64,000 nt of DNA from Megalonaias nervosa (lineage: Eukaryota > Mollusca > Bivalvia > Unionida > Unionidae): the NCBI GenBank assembly GCA_016617855.1, contig JAECUM010004450.1, positions 1-64,000 of the forward strand, written 5' to 3'. Shown in pieces: positions 13,021 to 25,640 of the stretch. Numbering within the stretch: position 1 is the first letter of the stretch; each line of letters begins with the position of its first letter. The translations under genes and the position numbers were made by a program. The notes under the pieces were generated by a model. That model was given only the letters and a program-made list of their open reading frames with translations, was not told the origin of the DNA and ran no database searches.

Positions 13021-16000
13021 TGGGTGAAAAACCTGTACAATTATGTCATGAAACTCAAGGAATTACTGTAATCTTTTACTGCTATAAGGTAAAAACATTA
13101 CAACAGGAAGGTGCTGCCTACAACAATCATTCATCTTACATTGCAACTGGCAAACTGTCTGCTGAAGAAGACACCTTAGATATAGCATCATTCACATTCA
13201 AACACTTATACAAGCTCTAATTTACTCGTAACTACCCTAATTTATTCCCAACCATATCTACTCTACCCTCATTTACTTCCAACCATATCTACTCTACCCT
13301 AATTTACTCCCAACAATATCTGCTCTAATACATAACAAATTGCGTGTGAGACACTATGGACATCAATTTAATAGCACCAAGCTGGGGAAGTAAGGGAACA
13401 GTCTTCAGAGTGACCCGGTATGCAAATTTCTGCAAGAACAATTTGCAAATACAAATTTCTTCCCATTGCATTTTTAATGCTGTTAGCTTCCAAGGCCATC
13501 AAGGAAACATTATTCCTAGCAACCTGATAAGGTCGAGTTTATCTGAACTATCTGAAATTATTCACCACCTCCTTGGGGGTAAAGGATAAAGAAATTATTT
13601 CCAGCTTCTGCAGTTTGTTACATATGATGATGTACTCATGTTGCAATGTTTACAGTGAAAGGCAACGGGCTAAAAACAACATTTAGAAACTATAAGGACT
13701 TCATGAAAGTAAAGCTGCAAAAGCCATTTATATATCAAATGCTGAAACATATTCAAAATGTTTGTAATCAATTCCCATCAACTATACTTCACAACTTCAG
13801 GAAATCTTGAATATTTTTTAATCAATTCCCATCTATCATACATAACTTTAGGAAATTAATGACAGTGAACACAAGAAAGCTTCACAAGATGAAATTATTA
13901 ACATGCACAGGAGTATTTGCTTACACAACTTTATCTTTTAAGCAGGTGTAATAAATTGTTACTATGCCATACACTGAACCTACTTAACCCAGCAACATGA
14001 AATAGTGTCATTAAGACCTAACCACACTCTATCCTGACCAATACCATTTTTACATACTAACACTATAATTTTTTTATTTTACAAAAATATTTAAAGATTT
14101 AATTAAAAAAATTGGTGGAGATTTTGGTAACTTTCAGTAATTTATTTATTTAGCACATACATAAAAATATATACCATATGCTCTGTTTATGCAAATATGG
14201 TGCACAGTACAGATCAAGCAATTTTTTTAATACCCCATTTGTCACAGTTGGGGTGGAGAGAATGGAGAAAATTAACAAAAAAAAACCCCCCCATCTCTTA
14301 GTACATCCTGGCAGTTACCTTGGCATCTCGCAAACAATCACTCAACCCATCATGCTTTCTCATTGAGTTACATATGATGACCATCACACAGCGAATGTGG
14401 TCTCCATAAAATGGGCCTGGCATAATGGTTAGCAAAGCAAGTATATGCAAACACTCTATCCACAACCCTCAATCAGAACAAAAATGAAGCACACAATATA
14501 GATTAAATATACTCAACACCATCATGCTGAAAGCAAAAGTTACTGCCCTGATGGGACCATACTTCGTTAACAGCAAATACATTCCTTAGCAGGCACCACA
14601 TATAAAGGACAACTGCTTATAAAGGACAAGATCCACAAATTCCTTTTATATTTCCTTAACATTTTCAACTTCTATATAATAGATATGTACCTTGAGTGAC
14701 ATCTACAAATAGTTTTCACTGTAATACCTAAATATTCCAAGTAAACTGCGCAACAGTGAAGAACTTTGTGTGTAGAGTTTTAATTAGCAGCTTAAGTTTT
14801 GTCATTAGTTCATTTGTGCATCAAAATAAATCAAATAGACAAGTGCAAAAATGAAGGAAATAAACAGTAGGTGTTCAAAAATATACAACCCTTTTCAAAC
14901 ATTATATTCACTGCAGGATTTAAGTTACAAATTTGATTAACCAGTGTCATATTGGCTTTCCTTTTTATGTGTTCAATGGCAATTTATCTTCGCTCTGCTG
15001 AATTTGAAGAGAAGTAGTTTGTACCTCTTTGCCAAGCGACCTGCTCTATTCATTAAAACCAGTGAAAAAGTAAACACTGATATTCAGGCATCATTAGTGA
15101 AGATTAGCTTCACTCCTGTGTTGCGATCTTTCTGAATGGAATTATTCTCAGTATCCAGATACCCTTGAAAATATTACTCCTCATTAATTTCCTGCCACTC
15201 TGAAGAGAATCACTGGCCCGAGGACAAGTATATTCAAACTATCCTTCCAGGTAAAATGAATTTTATAGACAGGTTTGAATCGTTTCATCCCACAGGAATC
15301 AACACAACTCTGACAAAAGAGCAGAGAATGACTACTAATCATGCTCTATTTGCTCGCTATGAGGTTGTACCCTCCTTTTCTAACTTGAAGTGCAAACTTG
15401 TATACACCAATGGATCAATTAAAATGCATTGATCCAAAAATGAAAACGTTTCATTTCCGTTTATATTTTAAAAGAACATAGGTGGTACTTTAACAAATAT
15501 AATGCATCTATTTATCTTGTGTCTAACTGAAGCAAATTCAATAATATTTTTTGCACTGAAAAATTAGCACTGCCGACTGTTAGCATAATATACAACTGTA
15601 CATGGTACAGAATGTGTTCTCATTTTAAGAAAAAAATTAAGTGTTACCTATGTAAACAATTTCAGTATTTCCTGCAATAATCCACAAAAATGAAAGTTTG
15701 TATTTATGTCATTTGAAATCAACATTAAAGAGATAACGCTGATATCCATTTAATTGAATATTAGTAAAATAAATTTTAAAATTAAATTTTTAAGGAAACT
15801 GTTATGGACATTCCCAAGAATTATCACAGCTGCAAGAAGGACGTCTTGACTAAATGCTGTCATAATACTCCGCTGTTCATTAAAAAAGTTATCACTGGCA
15901 TTCAGTTTAATGAGAAAGCATAACATTACACATTTGCAATTGTGAAGAGATCCTTGAAATGAAATAATAAATGACCAAATTATTCTTCACCATCTTTGGA

Positions 16001-16028
16001 CTTGACACTCCCTTCATAAATACTACTA
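13021..16028. other. No gene recognised; small 38-bp repeat at 13230-13327
   Basis: Three units built on 'tactctaccctaatttactc' lie at 13230-13327. The remainder, about 2.9 kb, is AT-rich with no coding signal I recognise. The phrase 'tataaaggacaactgcttat' near 14602 could be a worn transposon end. Confidence 0.5.
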
Positions 16029-16226
16029 TTACGTGTAAGCTCGTACAAATGTAACAAAAGTAAAGAGTGAAGTCAACAAGCTTTGTAAATTTTAACAAAA
16101 TTAATTTATTTCCCTAGAAAACAATGTAAAACTAGGAAAACAGGACTTACGGTTTGTGAATGTAACCCAAAATTTAATCCTAGGATTGAAAAATATAAGT
16201 CCTATCATTAAACAGTTCTAATTGAA
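16029..16226 (-). repeat. 198-bp direct repeat, LTR-like (downstream copy)
   Basis: It starts at 'ttacgtgtaagctcgtac' and ends at 'ttctaattgaa'. It aligns without gaps to 17687-17884 with eight mismatches (about 96% identity). It follows the gag reading frame in the minus direction, as a 3' LTR would. An inner TG...CA pair exists (16034-16213), but the identity extends beyond it on both sides. The borders are therefore not classical, and I found no convincing target duplication. Confidence 0.75.
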
Positions 16227-17566
16227 GCTTTATTTTTAGAAGTGTGCCAGATCGAGTTTTAGAAGAAGTTGTATTAGGCTGAAACACCATTCTACTAGTA
16301 GACTGCTGAGTGAATGATTTGCCTAAAACAGGAACTTTATGAGTCAAAGAATACTTGTCAGCAGCAAGAGCAGCAATTTCCAAGGTATCGATCTCATGCT
16401 CTTTAACATGAGTCTTAATGTCACTAGGGACACAGGTCTTAAACTCTTCAAGTAATACAAGTTGTTTGAGACTTTCATAATCATGTTCAACTTTCTCGGC
16501 CAAGCACCATCTGTTAAATAACTGCTCTTTTTCCCTTGCAAATTCAACACAAGTTTGTCCAGCTTCTTTTTTATAGTTCCTGAATTTTTGCCGATAAGCA
16601 TCAGGGACTAACGCATAACCCTTTAAGATGCACTCCTTAACCAAATCATAGTCAGAACTTTGCTGTACTGACAGGGATGCATAAATATCTCGGGCCTTGC
16701 CAAAAAGTACACATTGCAATAATTGAGTCCAATGCTCCCTTGGCCATTTCAAATTTTCAGCAACCTTTTCAAAATAAATAAAATATTTGTCTACTTCTTT
16801 TTCTCTAAAAGGGGGCACTAACCTGATATTTCTTGTAATGTCAAAACTTGAATTTGTATGTGAAGTGGGATCGTGCTTTTCACCTGCCAGCTCCATTTCT
16901 TTCATTTTAATTTGAAATTCCTTTTCATCCTTCTCTTTTTGCATCTGTACGTGCATTTGTTCTTTTTGTAATTGCAACTGCATTTGTTCTTTGTGTAACT
17001 CCAACTGCATTTGTTTTTCTTTCTTTCTTTCCTGTTTCTCTCTCTCCTCTTTCTCAAATTGCAATTTCATTTGTTTATCATTCTCTTTCCTGTCTCTCTT
17101 CCTCCTCTTTCTCAACTTGTAATTGTTTATCTTTCTCCCTATCCTGTCCCTCTTTCTCCTCTTTCTCAAATTGCAATTGCAATTGCTTCTCTTCAAATTG
17201 CAACTGTAATTGTTTCTCTCTCTCTTCTTTCTGAAGCTCAAGCTTCCTCAACTCCAATTCCATCTTGTATTTACTTTTTAATTCCTTTACTTTTATGTCA
17301 GAGTCTGATACTGACTTACTGACCGAAGCCAAAACACTTTTATCAAGAACATTCTTCTCTACCAAATACTGAATGAAAATATTTTTAATTTCTTGCTTCG
17401 TTAAGGAAACTTTTCCCTCAGAAAGATTGTACTTTCTGGCAAGTTCAAGCAGCTCATCTTTTTTCAAACTGTCCAACTGCTCCTGAGTAGGACTAGAAAG
17501 AAAAGTCTCCACTTTTAATGACATTGTGAATGAAAGCCTGTTGTTTTCACTAAAGATTTCAAACAA
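16180..17566 (-). pseudogene. Gypsy-like retroelement gag with SCAN-type capsid region, frameshifted
   Basis: Two overlapping frames run in the minus direction. The first (17566 to 17078, 162 aa) has a leucine-rich N-terminal helical domain (LKKDELLELARKYNLSEG around residue 34) and then a Glu/Lys/Gln-rich coiled coil. The second (17241 to 16180) continues the coiled coil and then shows a SCAN/retroviral-capsid-like helical domain, roughly residues 150-310, with PPFREKEVDKYFIYFEKVA, WPREHWTQLLQ and CVEFAREKEQLFNRW. The frame change falls in the purine-rich coiled-coil region (17080-17240), where an indel is easy. No zinc knuckle, protease, reverse transcriptase or integrase follows; the frame runs straight into the 198-bp repeat. 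SCAN domains are known to derive from gag of this kind. It is an internally deleted, gag-only copy, or a solo-gag gene of retroelement origin. Confidence 0.8.
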
Positions 17567-17661
17567 AATGTAAAACAGTACTTGGGATTTAAAAACTAGG
17601 GGAATTTAAATTTCAAAAAACAATTTTCTGAAATATTTAGCCAAAATTCATATATCCCAAG

Positions 17662-17675
17662 GACGAGCAACCCCA
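17662..17675 (-). promoter_or_regulatory. Possible tRNA primer-binding site
   Basis: In the minus direction, about ten bases after the 198-bp repeat, the sequence reads 'tggggttgctcgtc'. It begins with TGG, the complement of a tRNA CCA end, where a reverse-transcription primer site is expected. I cannot name the tRNA. Confidence 0.35.
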
Positions 17676-17686
17676 ATTTTCTTCTG

Positions 17687-17884
17687 TTACGTGTAGGCTC
17701 GTACAAATGTAACAAAAGAAAAGAGTGAAGTCAACAAGCTAAGTAAATTTTAACAAAATTAATTTATTTCCCTAGAAAACAATGTTAAAATAGGAAAATA
17801 GGACTTACGGTTTGTGAATGTAACCCAAAATTTAATCCTAGGATTGAAAAATGTAAGTCCTATCATTAAACAGTTCTAATTGAA
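17687..17884 (-). repeat. 198-bp direct repeat, LTR-like (upstream copy)
   Basis: This is the partner of 16029-16226, about 120 bases upstream of the gag start at 17566 in the minus direction, as expected for a 5' LTR plus leader. The flank at 17887-17897 reads 'ggttcgaatct', a B-box-like string with no A-box found. Confidence 0.75.
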
Positions 17885-18889
17885 TCCAGGTTCGAATCTC
17901 GATGAAATTCCAATATGGAGGTGATGACGTCAGACGAGGTTGTTTTACTGATGGCAACAGACCCTCGATTGAATCACAGTTTATAATGTTTCCATTTAGA
18001 ATTCCAGAATAAATTTCCACTGAATATCTTTCTTCCAGAACTTTTATAAATATGAAGCACTTGTGTAGTTTTCTAGAGAATGAATTATTAAATTCCCAAA
18101 AATAAATGAACTTCAAAACAATCTGACATCAACAATAGAAACACCTTGTGCCCTCAAGGTGTAAAGATATGACTCAATAAAAAACTCTGAGAATGAGTAT
18201 TAAAACCCCAATTTTAGATCACATGGTGGCCCATGTGGTCACCCAGATGGAACGACGCAATTAAAGCACACAGCCGATAGACACATAAGCCTTAATGAAT
18301 CTTACTATAAGATTCAATAAAAAAGAAGTTGTTTACAAATTAGAGCTATCATGCAAGCAGATCATGACCTTGGTAATAGCCAATTGTTTCCACTCAATGT
18401 TTACAAAATCTATGAACCAGGGTGAGCTAAAAATAGTGCTAAAGTAACCATTATAATCTAATCAGATCAAGCCAATTTTTGGAAAAGAGATTCAAATCCA
18501 ATGAAAATTATCATTACAATAAAATGTAATGAAACAAAAAAAATAAAAATAAAAAAGAATTTAAAACTAACACACAAGTAATTAAATTACATATTCATAA
18601 CACTACATTTCTAAATCTGAAACATTTTTATGTCAATCTCCTAAGTTTATAACCATGTTCAATATCACAAGAAAGGAACATGTTTTGATCTAACTCATTC
18701 TAGTCATATAATGATAGCACCATCAGAATCTCCAACAACTTATTTAATTCTGTACATCAGTTTGGTGTCAAAATGGTGCATTTGGTATTCTTAAAATATA
18801 TCGGCAGCAACTGGAACAAAAGTCCCTCTTTGGGACTAACACGCTGGCTATCCAAAAAGAAATTCCTGGAAGATCATTACTTTTTAACT
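17885..18889. other. No feature recognised
   Basis: AT-rich DNA with 'tgacgtcagacgaggttgtt' near 17925 and no coding signal. Confidence 0.5.
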
Positions 18890-19092
18890 GCCAAATTTTG
18901 AAATGGTCTTACTCTTTCATTTTCAAACCCGACATGGTGCTGGACATACTAAATAAGTCATTTTTATTTAGGACAACTTGAGGAGACTTGATATTTTTAT
19001 TCAGAAACAAGTAAATATCATAATTAGTATACTGGTTTAAAAGCCCATGTCAAAGTGACTGTTTATAAGGTGTAGCGAAAACTATCTTTTCA
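18890..19092. repeat. Family S copies left of the MITE
   Basis: Contains 'catttttatttaggacaact' and 'tttcaaagatggctgccac', the family S phrases. The array continues on the far side of the inserted element at 19612. Confidence 0.6.
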
Positions 19093-19104
19093 AAGATGGC
19101 TGCC

Positions 19105-19611
19105 ACAACACCTTCGCTAGCCAAGTTCCCAATGTGTTAACCCTATCTACACCTTGGTGTATCAAGCAGATATATCTATGCTTCAGGTCTGTGAATTTCA
19201 CTGATGCAGCAGCAAGCCAATGCATCCAATCAAAATTAACTTCTTCAAATTCGAACAGTGTTCCTACATGATTGAGACAAGGGTAGCACACAACTTGAAT
19301 GGACTGATAAATAAGCAATTTTCCAGTGCCAGTCCATGCTTGTACAAATATCTTTCACTCAAATACACCTGTAATGGCTTCCCTCTGGTACACAGTCATA
19401 CTTTCGATGTTAAACTTCCAAAGTATCCTTTTTAGGTCAACTGCCCCCATTTTTGGCCAATGCACAATGCACCACGCTATTGGTTAGTTGGCATTGCATA
19501 CTAAGGGAGGCAACTCATGAAATCCAACAGGATGTCACTAGGACAAAGCACCAATATAAATGTTTGATCTGCCAAGGTGTAAATAGGGTTAACATATTGG
19601 AACCTTGGCTA
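19105..19611. mobile_element. MITE-like element with ~70-bp terminal inverted repeats
   Basis: The left end reads 'gctagccaagttcccaatgt' then 'gttaaccctatctacacctt'. The reverse complement of the right end reads 'gttagccaaggttccaatat' then 'gttaaccctatttacacctt'. The inverted match continues through 'ggcagatcaa'. The element is about 510 bp, has no transposase frame, and lies inside family S. A homologous copy is at 51510-51985. Confidence 0.8.
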
Positions 19612-19990
19612 ACAAAGATGGCTGCCATGATGGCCATTCTGGATATCAGATCAGCACCATTTGCATTTAGGACCAACTAAATATCATAAGAGGTCTTCTG
19701 GTGAAAATCCAATATAAATATGACTCCATTTTGGATAATCAGCGATAAGATTTTCACGACACTGGATTTCAGATTGGCACAAATTTCATTCAAGACCAAA
19801 TAAACACCACAAGTACAGTCTTCTGTGAAACCTCATGTTGATGTGTCTGGCCATGCAAAAGTAGCAATTTGATTTTAAGATGACTGCTGTGGTTCCCATA
19901 CTGGATGTTAGATCAGTGCCAAATTCATTAAAGATCAACTACTTATCACAAGAAGTCTATTAGTGAAAACCCCAGGGTTCTCCACAGTCA
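19612..19990. repeat. Family S copies right of the MITE
   Basis: Two to three diverged units carry 'aaagatggctgccatgatgg', 'atcagatcagcaccattt' and 'catttaggaccaactaaa'. Confidence 0.75.
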
Positions 19991-20269
19991 TGTACTCTCA
20001 CGTTTTACACTTGGAACTTGAATGTGACCCATTTCTGATGCATGCATGGAAATTCTGACGTGTGCTGTATGGTACACATCAACTGGACTGGTGCATCATT
20101 CCAAAATTACCCCCAATTCATCTCTCGCATTAATTCCTACTGAGTGTGCACTGTCCATTTATGCATTAGTGATCAACATTTGCATCTCTACTGTTAAACC
20201 TTATCAGCCAATATCACATGGACGTAAAATAGATCTATGAACTGGGTAAACAAATTCGTCACTGATGTG

Positions 20270-20586
20270 TGTGTTTGTGTTTGGCTTTTTAACGTAGCTT
20301 TAACAATTTTTCAGTCATATTGCTATGATGTCTGCAGTGTGGCAGTTTATAGTGATGTCTAGTACCTGTGCATCATGCCGCAGACATGCGGCACCATGTC
20401 CCACCCAGTCACATTATCCCGACACCATGATGACCAGTCTTAAAACTAACCTCTTAATGCTGAGCGCCTAGCGAGACAGCTGCTAGTACCATTTTTATAA
20501 GTCTTAAGTATGACTCTGCCGGGGTTCAAACCCGCAACCTCCCACATCCAAGGCAGACGCTCTATCCACTAGGCCACCACAGCAGT
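20270..20586 (-). mobile_element. tRNA-derived SINE, copy 1
   Basis: The minus strand starts with a tRNA-like head: A-box 'tggcctagtgg', then 'tagagcgtctgcc' and B-box 'gggtttgaaccccgg'. A ~240-bp body follows ('cattaagaggttag', 'gtgtcgggataatgtgactg', 'acatcactataaactgcc') and ends near 'cgttaaaaagcc'. Copies 2 (42910) and 3 (58300) match it along their lengths. The flanks are similar ~45-bp stretches ('gtaaaat..atctatg.actggg'), longer than a normal target duplication. Confidence 0.85.
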
Positions 20587-20934
20587 CATATGCATGTAAA
20601 ATCTATGGACTGGGTGGAGCTAATTGGTCCCTGATGTAACACTTAGATGTGCATAAATGAATCAAGTTTAGATTTTTCAAGATTACCTTTGATTTTAATG
20701 ATAGGAATCGGGAATCAATTATGACTTGAGTAGAACAACTTTTGTTCAAATATGAGCTATTGTTTGACTGCCCATCAAATTATCAATTAGACAAGCTGCA
20801 GAAAATGTCAGCTTGCAAAGCCAGGTGCCAAAGGTAAAAGGACAAACTTAAATTGTGTTTTCCTGGCAGTTAATCTACTTCCATCACATTAAAACATTTT
20901 GCAACATGTAGTTTTGAACTGAAAAATATATGTC

Positions 20935-20990
20935 TGAGCAGCAGCATTTCCATTTAGGACCAACTAGACCTTGAGATGATTATTTTTGTT
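20935..20990. repeat. Family S fragment
   Basis: Short match: 'catttccatttaggaccaac' and 'tagacc'. Confidence 0.5.
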
Positions 20991-20994
20991 TCTC

Positions 20995-21170
20995 TGGTGT
21001 TTCATGCCATTTTTCAGTACAAGATACACTATACATGGCAGCCAGTATGTTACATGGAGGAAGAACCTGGGAAGACCCTAGAAAAAACATCAACCCTCAG
21101 GAAGACTCTGGCAAGCTTCTCACATACCCAAAATCATTGTGCGGAGACTTGAACTCGTGTGAAAAGAAGT
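20995..21170 (+). mobile_element. Meta-like SINE block, copy 2
   Basis: Reads 'catgccatttttcagtacaa', 'tatacatggcagccagtatg', 'ggaggaagaacctgggaaga', 'aagactctggcaagcttctc' and 'acttgaactcgtgtg'. It is colinear with the copies at 32045 and 49643. Confidence 0.7.
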
Positions 21171-21297
21171 GTGAATGATCCGTAAAGTTTATGGTAATTA
21201 ACAAACCTGCAATTTATGCTTATACTTTTCTTAAGAGGGCCTCAAAGGAGAATAGTCCTTGACTAAATGAGTCACTCTCTGTAAAATAACTATTATT

Positions 21298-21324
21298 GTT
21301 ATTATTATTATTATTATTATTATT
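21298..21324. repeat. (ATT)n microsatellite
   Basis: About eight ATT units. Confidence 0.9.
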
Positions 21325-22059
21325 GTAACTTATGCTAACAGATTGACATACGACTGTGAGACACGGGCCATTCAGTAAGCTTCTGGTCAGTAATTATCAA
21401 GCTAATAAAACTGCATCTGACTGTAACTATCATTCCGTCAATTCCATTCTCCCACCAATGCAAAATGTATAAGTGACGATGTTTTACTGAATTTTTGTGG
21501 CATCCATTTTTTTCAATGGTGGTCAAATGTACTTCATCTTTTCATTTAGTCAAATTGTATTTCACTTTTCCGTCTAAACTGAGAATGTCTGATGAAAATT
21601 TTCACTTTCCTGCAATAACTTAATCCTTCCATTATATCTGTTAGGTGGTTACAAAGGAAGTGAGTTGTCATTTATCAGCTGGTTCTAGTCTAACATCTCA
21701 TTTGTACCATTAATGCTGACAGGTGTCATGCTGACTTAGCTGAACAAGATTGTGCTACTCTATCTTTTTGTCGGCCTGGTAATTATTGGCGGTAATAATA
21801 GCCAGTTATTATTAAAGTGACAGTACCTGATACCTGCAGAAATTGAATTACTTGACTATATTTATGGATTAAGTTATGTACTTAATCGCATGCTTGAACA
21901 ATAATGTCAATGTGTTGAATTGAGAAATCAACAAATACTGGTGAGATTTCCATCTGTAAGCCATTGAGGAGTAAATCTGAAATCTTTTTGGAGTGCTAGA
22001 TCGGTACATTTTAACACAAAGAATTCTGACTGTCAAATTCAGATGGTAAATGGTCGGGA
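21325..22059. other. No feature recognised
   Basis: AT-rich, no coding or repeat signal recognised. Confidence 0.5.
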
Positions 22060-22600
22060 GGGTGCATGAAGATGACCACTGCAACCCTTCCATTCAGGAG
22101 AAGTAATGACCCAGTTTTCAAGATTACTGCCATGGCCATATCAGCAGCACTATCATTTAAGAGCAAACAGACATCACAAGAAGTCTTTTAGCAAAACCCT
22201 AATGTTGATATGACAATTCATTCTGGAGGAATAGCAATATAAATATTTTCAGAACAGTTAATGTGGTGGTCATATTGGATTTCCAACCTGCACCAAAAAG
22301 CAATTAGACATCATAAGAAGTCTTCTGTTAAAAAACCCAGTGTCAGTTCAATAACATCAATAAGATTTTTATGATGACTGAATATTTTCAGGAATGTTAC
22401 TGTGGTGGCCATATTGGATGATCGACCTGCACCATTTTCATTAGAAGCAAGTAGACATCACAAGAAGTCTTCTGTTTAAAAACCCAATGTTGGTTCAATA
22501 AGAGTCATAAGATTTTTATGATGACTGCAGTGGCTGCTATACTGGAGATGAGCTCAGTAGCATTTTCATTTGGAAGCAAGAGAATGTTCCTTGTTGAGCA
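22060..22600. repeat. Family S: three to four diverged units
   Basis: Repeats of 'cattcaggagaagtaatgac', 'gtggtggccatattggat', 'gcaccattttcatt', 'agacatcacaagaagtctt' and 'aaaacccaatgtt' with a period of about 130-150 bp. Confidence 0.75.
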
Positions 22601-24719
22601 TTCTAGGATGTATGCATAAAAAAGCCAACACAAGCTTTTTGTTGGTGTTGTATTCATGAACTACATATCCAAACACAAAGATGAATGCTTATCTAAGCAA
22701 TCATGCCTGACAAATTGACAAATCCAAAACTTAACCAAAATCACTCACAGTAACATATTTTCACAGAATGATCTTTTACTTACCAAGATACATATACATA
22801 CCAAAGCTTTAATGTCTCTGTACCACACAATGCCTCAAAAATTAACCTAAATGAGAAAAAAATGTCACTGTAGTAAAAAAATCGGGCCACAGTGGCCAAC
22901 TTTGGGCTATATTGTTATATTATGCAGCATTAACAAGCACCTTGGTGACCCACTTTGGAAAGATGAAGTACTAACCTGTACACATTCACAAGGCAAGTTG
23001 TTTAAATCGGTGACCATTTACCAATAATGCTAAAGTAACCAACCTTAATGCGAAACTTTATCCAAGTCAATGAAGTATAAAATATTGGTCAAAATGATCC
23101 AATTTTGGTAAAGTAATGTTGTCATCAACAAGACACATTTACATACCTATCTGCATATATCTGGAAATAAAATGACCTACATGCAAAACTTGATTGAACA
23201 TGTATGTATCACGGTAATCTGTTTGGTTTGTATGTTAGGTACTCACCACAACACCTCTACATACAAAGTTGCATGGCTGTGATTTACTATGCCTGAGAAA
23301 ATGATCTAAATGGACAGTCATGATTAACACTATAAGCCACTTTCACATTCGTAGATGAGAGTTGAACGGCACCTTCTGTTCAACAACTGTGCAAGATCGC
23401 ATGGAAAATTCAGAAAAAAATAAGATCCCCACAGACCACCATTACAATGAGATCTGACAAGCACCAATCAGAGGTAATGTTCTGGTGACCTTTCCTTCTT
23501 ATCAGCCATTCAAGCTCAGCAGCAGTTTGTAATGCCATTACCAGTAGATGCCAAAGTATAGTGAGCCTAAAGCTGTATGAAAGGAACTTTTTGACTGGTC
23601 AGTCAAGTTAACAAATATGAAGTAAACATGTCAGAATATAACTTGATTGTTATGGGTCTTGTCTCAGCATAATGCAACCCAGTTTGAATCTTAAGCAGAT
23701 TGTTTTTCAAGTATGTATTCAACATACCAATAAATGCACACAGGTTTTTCCATTTCTATTTTGACCATTAGCCTCGCTAATTCTTGGGTTGAAAAGTCAC
23801 TCGCACAACTTGAAATGCGAAGAGAACAATCCTGACAAACAAGTGAATTTTCCAACAGATGAGTACAAATTCAGGGCTAACTAGTGTTTCTCCACTGCAG
23901 ACTTTTTGACGCACATTTTATTTCCAGTTGTTCTGAACAAGCTCATACAAGTGCATTACTAATAAATGCTTCCTAGTGGAAGAGTAGACTGGTTTGTGAT
24001 TACAACTGGTACTACTGATTTCAACTGTATTATGAGTGACCCACCTACTGTTAGGAATTGTGACCAATAATGTTCCCCTCTGCTAGTGGGCATCTAGCAG
24101 TCTCACAGCATGTGCCAGTAGCCACTTCAGAACCTGCCTTTAGTATGTGATCTTGTCAGCACACCTACTAATTTGGCCTATGCCTAAAGTAAAAGTCATA
24201 CAGTCTTGCAGGCATTCTGTATATTCAGTGCAACCAGCTTTAGGTGTCACTTCTGTGAACTTCATTCCACAAACCTTTAAATAGCGATTATGCACTTTAT
24301 TTTGCTCCTTGTTCAATGTTCCTTGGAATATCATTATATAAATAACCTCTGAAACATATATGGCAAAATTAATATTAAATTTCAACATTGTTTTTAGACA
24401 AGGCCAATCAAGAGGTGTGATCCAGTATAAACTGAATTGACTGTCACACGTTATTATGTCACCATAAAGCTTCTTGTACCGAAAACAACTGAACCACTGC
24501 TTGCACTGGTAATCAGCAGACCTGACCTTGGTTTTGATTTGAACCCATTTAGTGCCACTGTCATTGTCACAGCGATCAATAATTTTCATGGTGCAGATTA
24601 TTCATTGATCATACAGGAACAAACTCTGCTAAAACTAACTTTGTATTAAATTACTGAACAACAATTATTAACAACAAAAATTATTTTCTTTAAGATTAGT
24701 AAAGGCTTATAGATGACGA
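22601..24719. other. No gene recognised
   Basis: The longest open frame is on the minus strand, 24589-24140 (149 aa). It is rich in Cys and aromatic residues but shows no domain I recognise, no repeat and no splice context. I treat it as chance. Confidence 0.5.
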
Positions 24720-24739
24720 TATTAATTTATACTTACCAA

Positions 24740-25640
24740 ATGTTGAGAACCTCTCTAACATCACTATATTAATGTATACAAAAAAACATGTATCGAGAAC
24801 CTCCCTAACATGACTATATTAATGTATACTAAATGAGTATTGTGAACTTCTCTATCATGACCGTATTAACGTGTACTAAATGAGTACTGAGAACTTCTCT
24901 ATCATGACTGTATTAACATATACTAACTGAGAACCTATCAGGACTATATTAACATATACTAAATGAGTACTGAGAACCTATGACTGTATTAACATATACT
25001 AAATGAGTACTGAGAACCTCTCTATCGTGACTATTAACATGTACTAAATGAGTATTGAGAACTTCTCTAACATGAGTCTCGACTATTAACATGTACTAAA
25101 TGAGTATTGAGAACTTCTCATCATGACTGTATTAACATATACTAAACGAGTGTTGAGAACCTCTCTACCATGACTACATTAACATGTACTAAATGAGTAC
25201 CAAGAACTTCTTTAATAAGACTGTATTAACATATACTAAACGAGTGTTGAGAACCTCTCTACAATGACTACATTAACATGTACTAAATGAGTACTAAGAA
25301 CTTCTTTAACATGACTGTATCAACATATACTAAATGAGTATTGATAACCTCTCTATCATGACAATATTAGCATGTATTAAATGAGTACTGGAACTTCACC
25401 AACATAACTACATTAACATGTACTAAATAGTCTTGAAAACCTCTCCAACATGACTACATCAACATTTACTAAATGAGTGTTGAGAACCTTTCCAACATGA
25501 CTACAATAACAAGTACTAAATGAGTGTTGAGAACTTCTGTAACAGGACTATATTAAACATGTACTAAATGAGTGTTGAGAACCTCTCTAATAGGACTATA
25601 CTGATGTGTACTAAACAAGTGTTGCAAATCTCTCTAAGAG
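24740..25640. repeat. 47-bp minisatellite, ~19 diverged units
   Basis: The unit includes 'catgactatattaacatgta', 'ctaaatgagtattgagaacc' and 'tctctaa'. Units differ by many substitutions and small indels, so the array is older than the ones at 10.4 and 43.3 kb. Confidence 0.93.

Noticed and set aside
17011..17322. 103-aa plus-strand hydrophobic ORF
   Set aside because: It is the antisense of the Glu/Lys-rich coiled-coil part of gag.
20507..20586. Functional tRNA gene on the minus strand
   Set aside because: The A- and B-boxes are good, but the same head is fused to a repeated ~240-bp body at three loci, so it is a SINE.
24140..24589. 149-aa minus-strand ORF
   Set aside because: No domain, homologous copy or splice context was recognised; the length is possible by chance in 64 kb.
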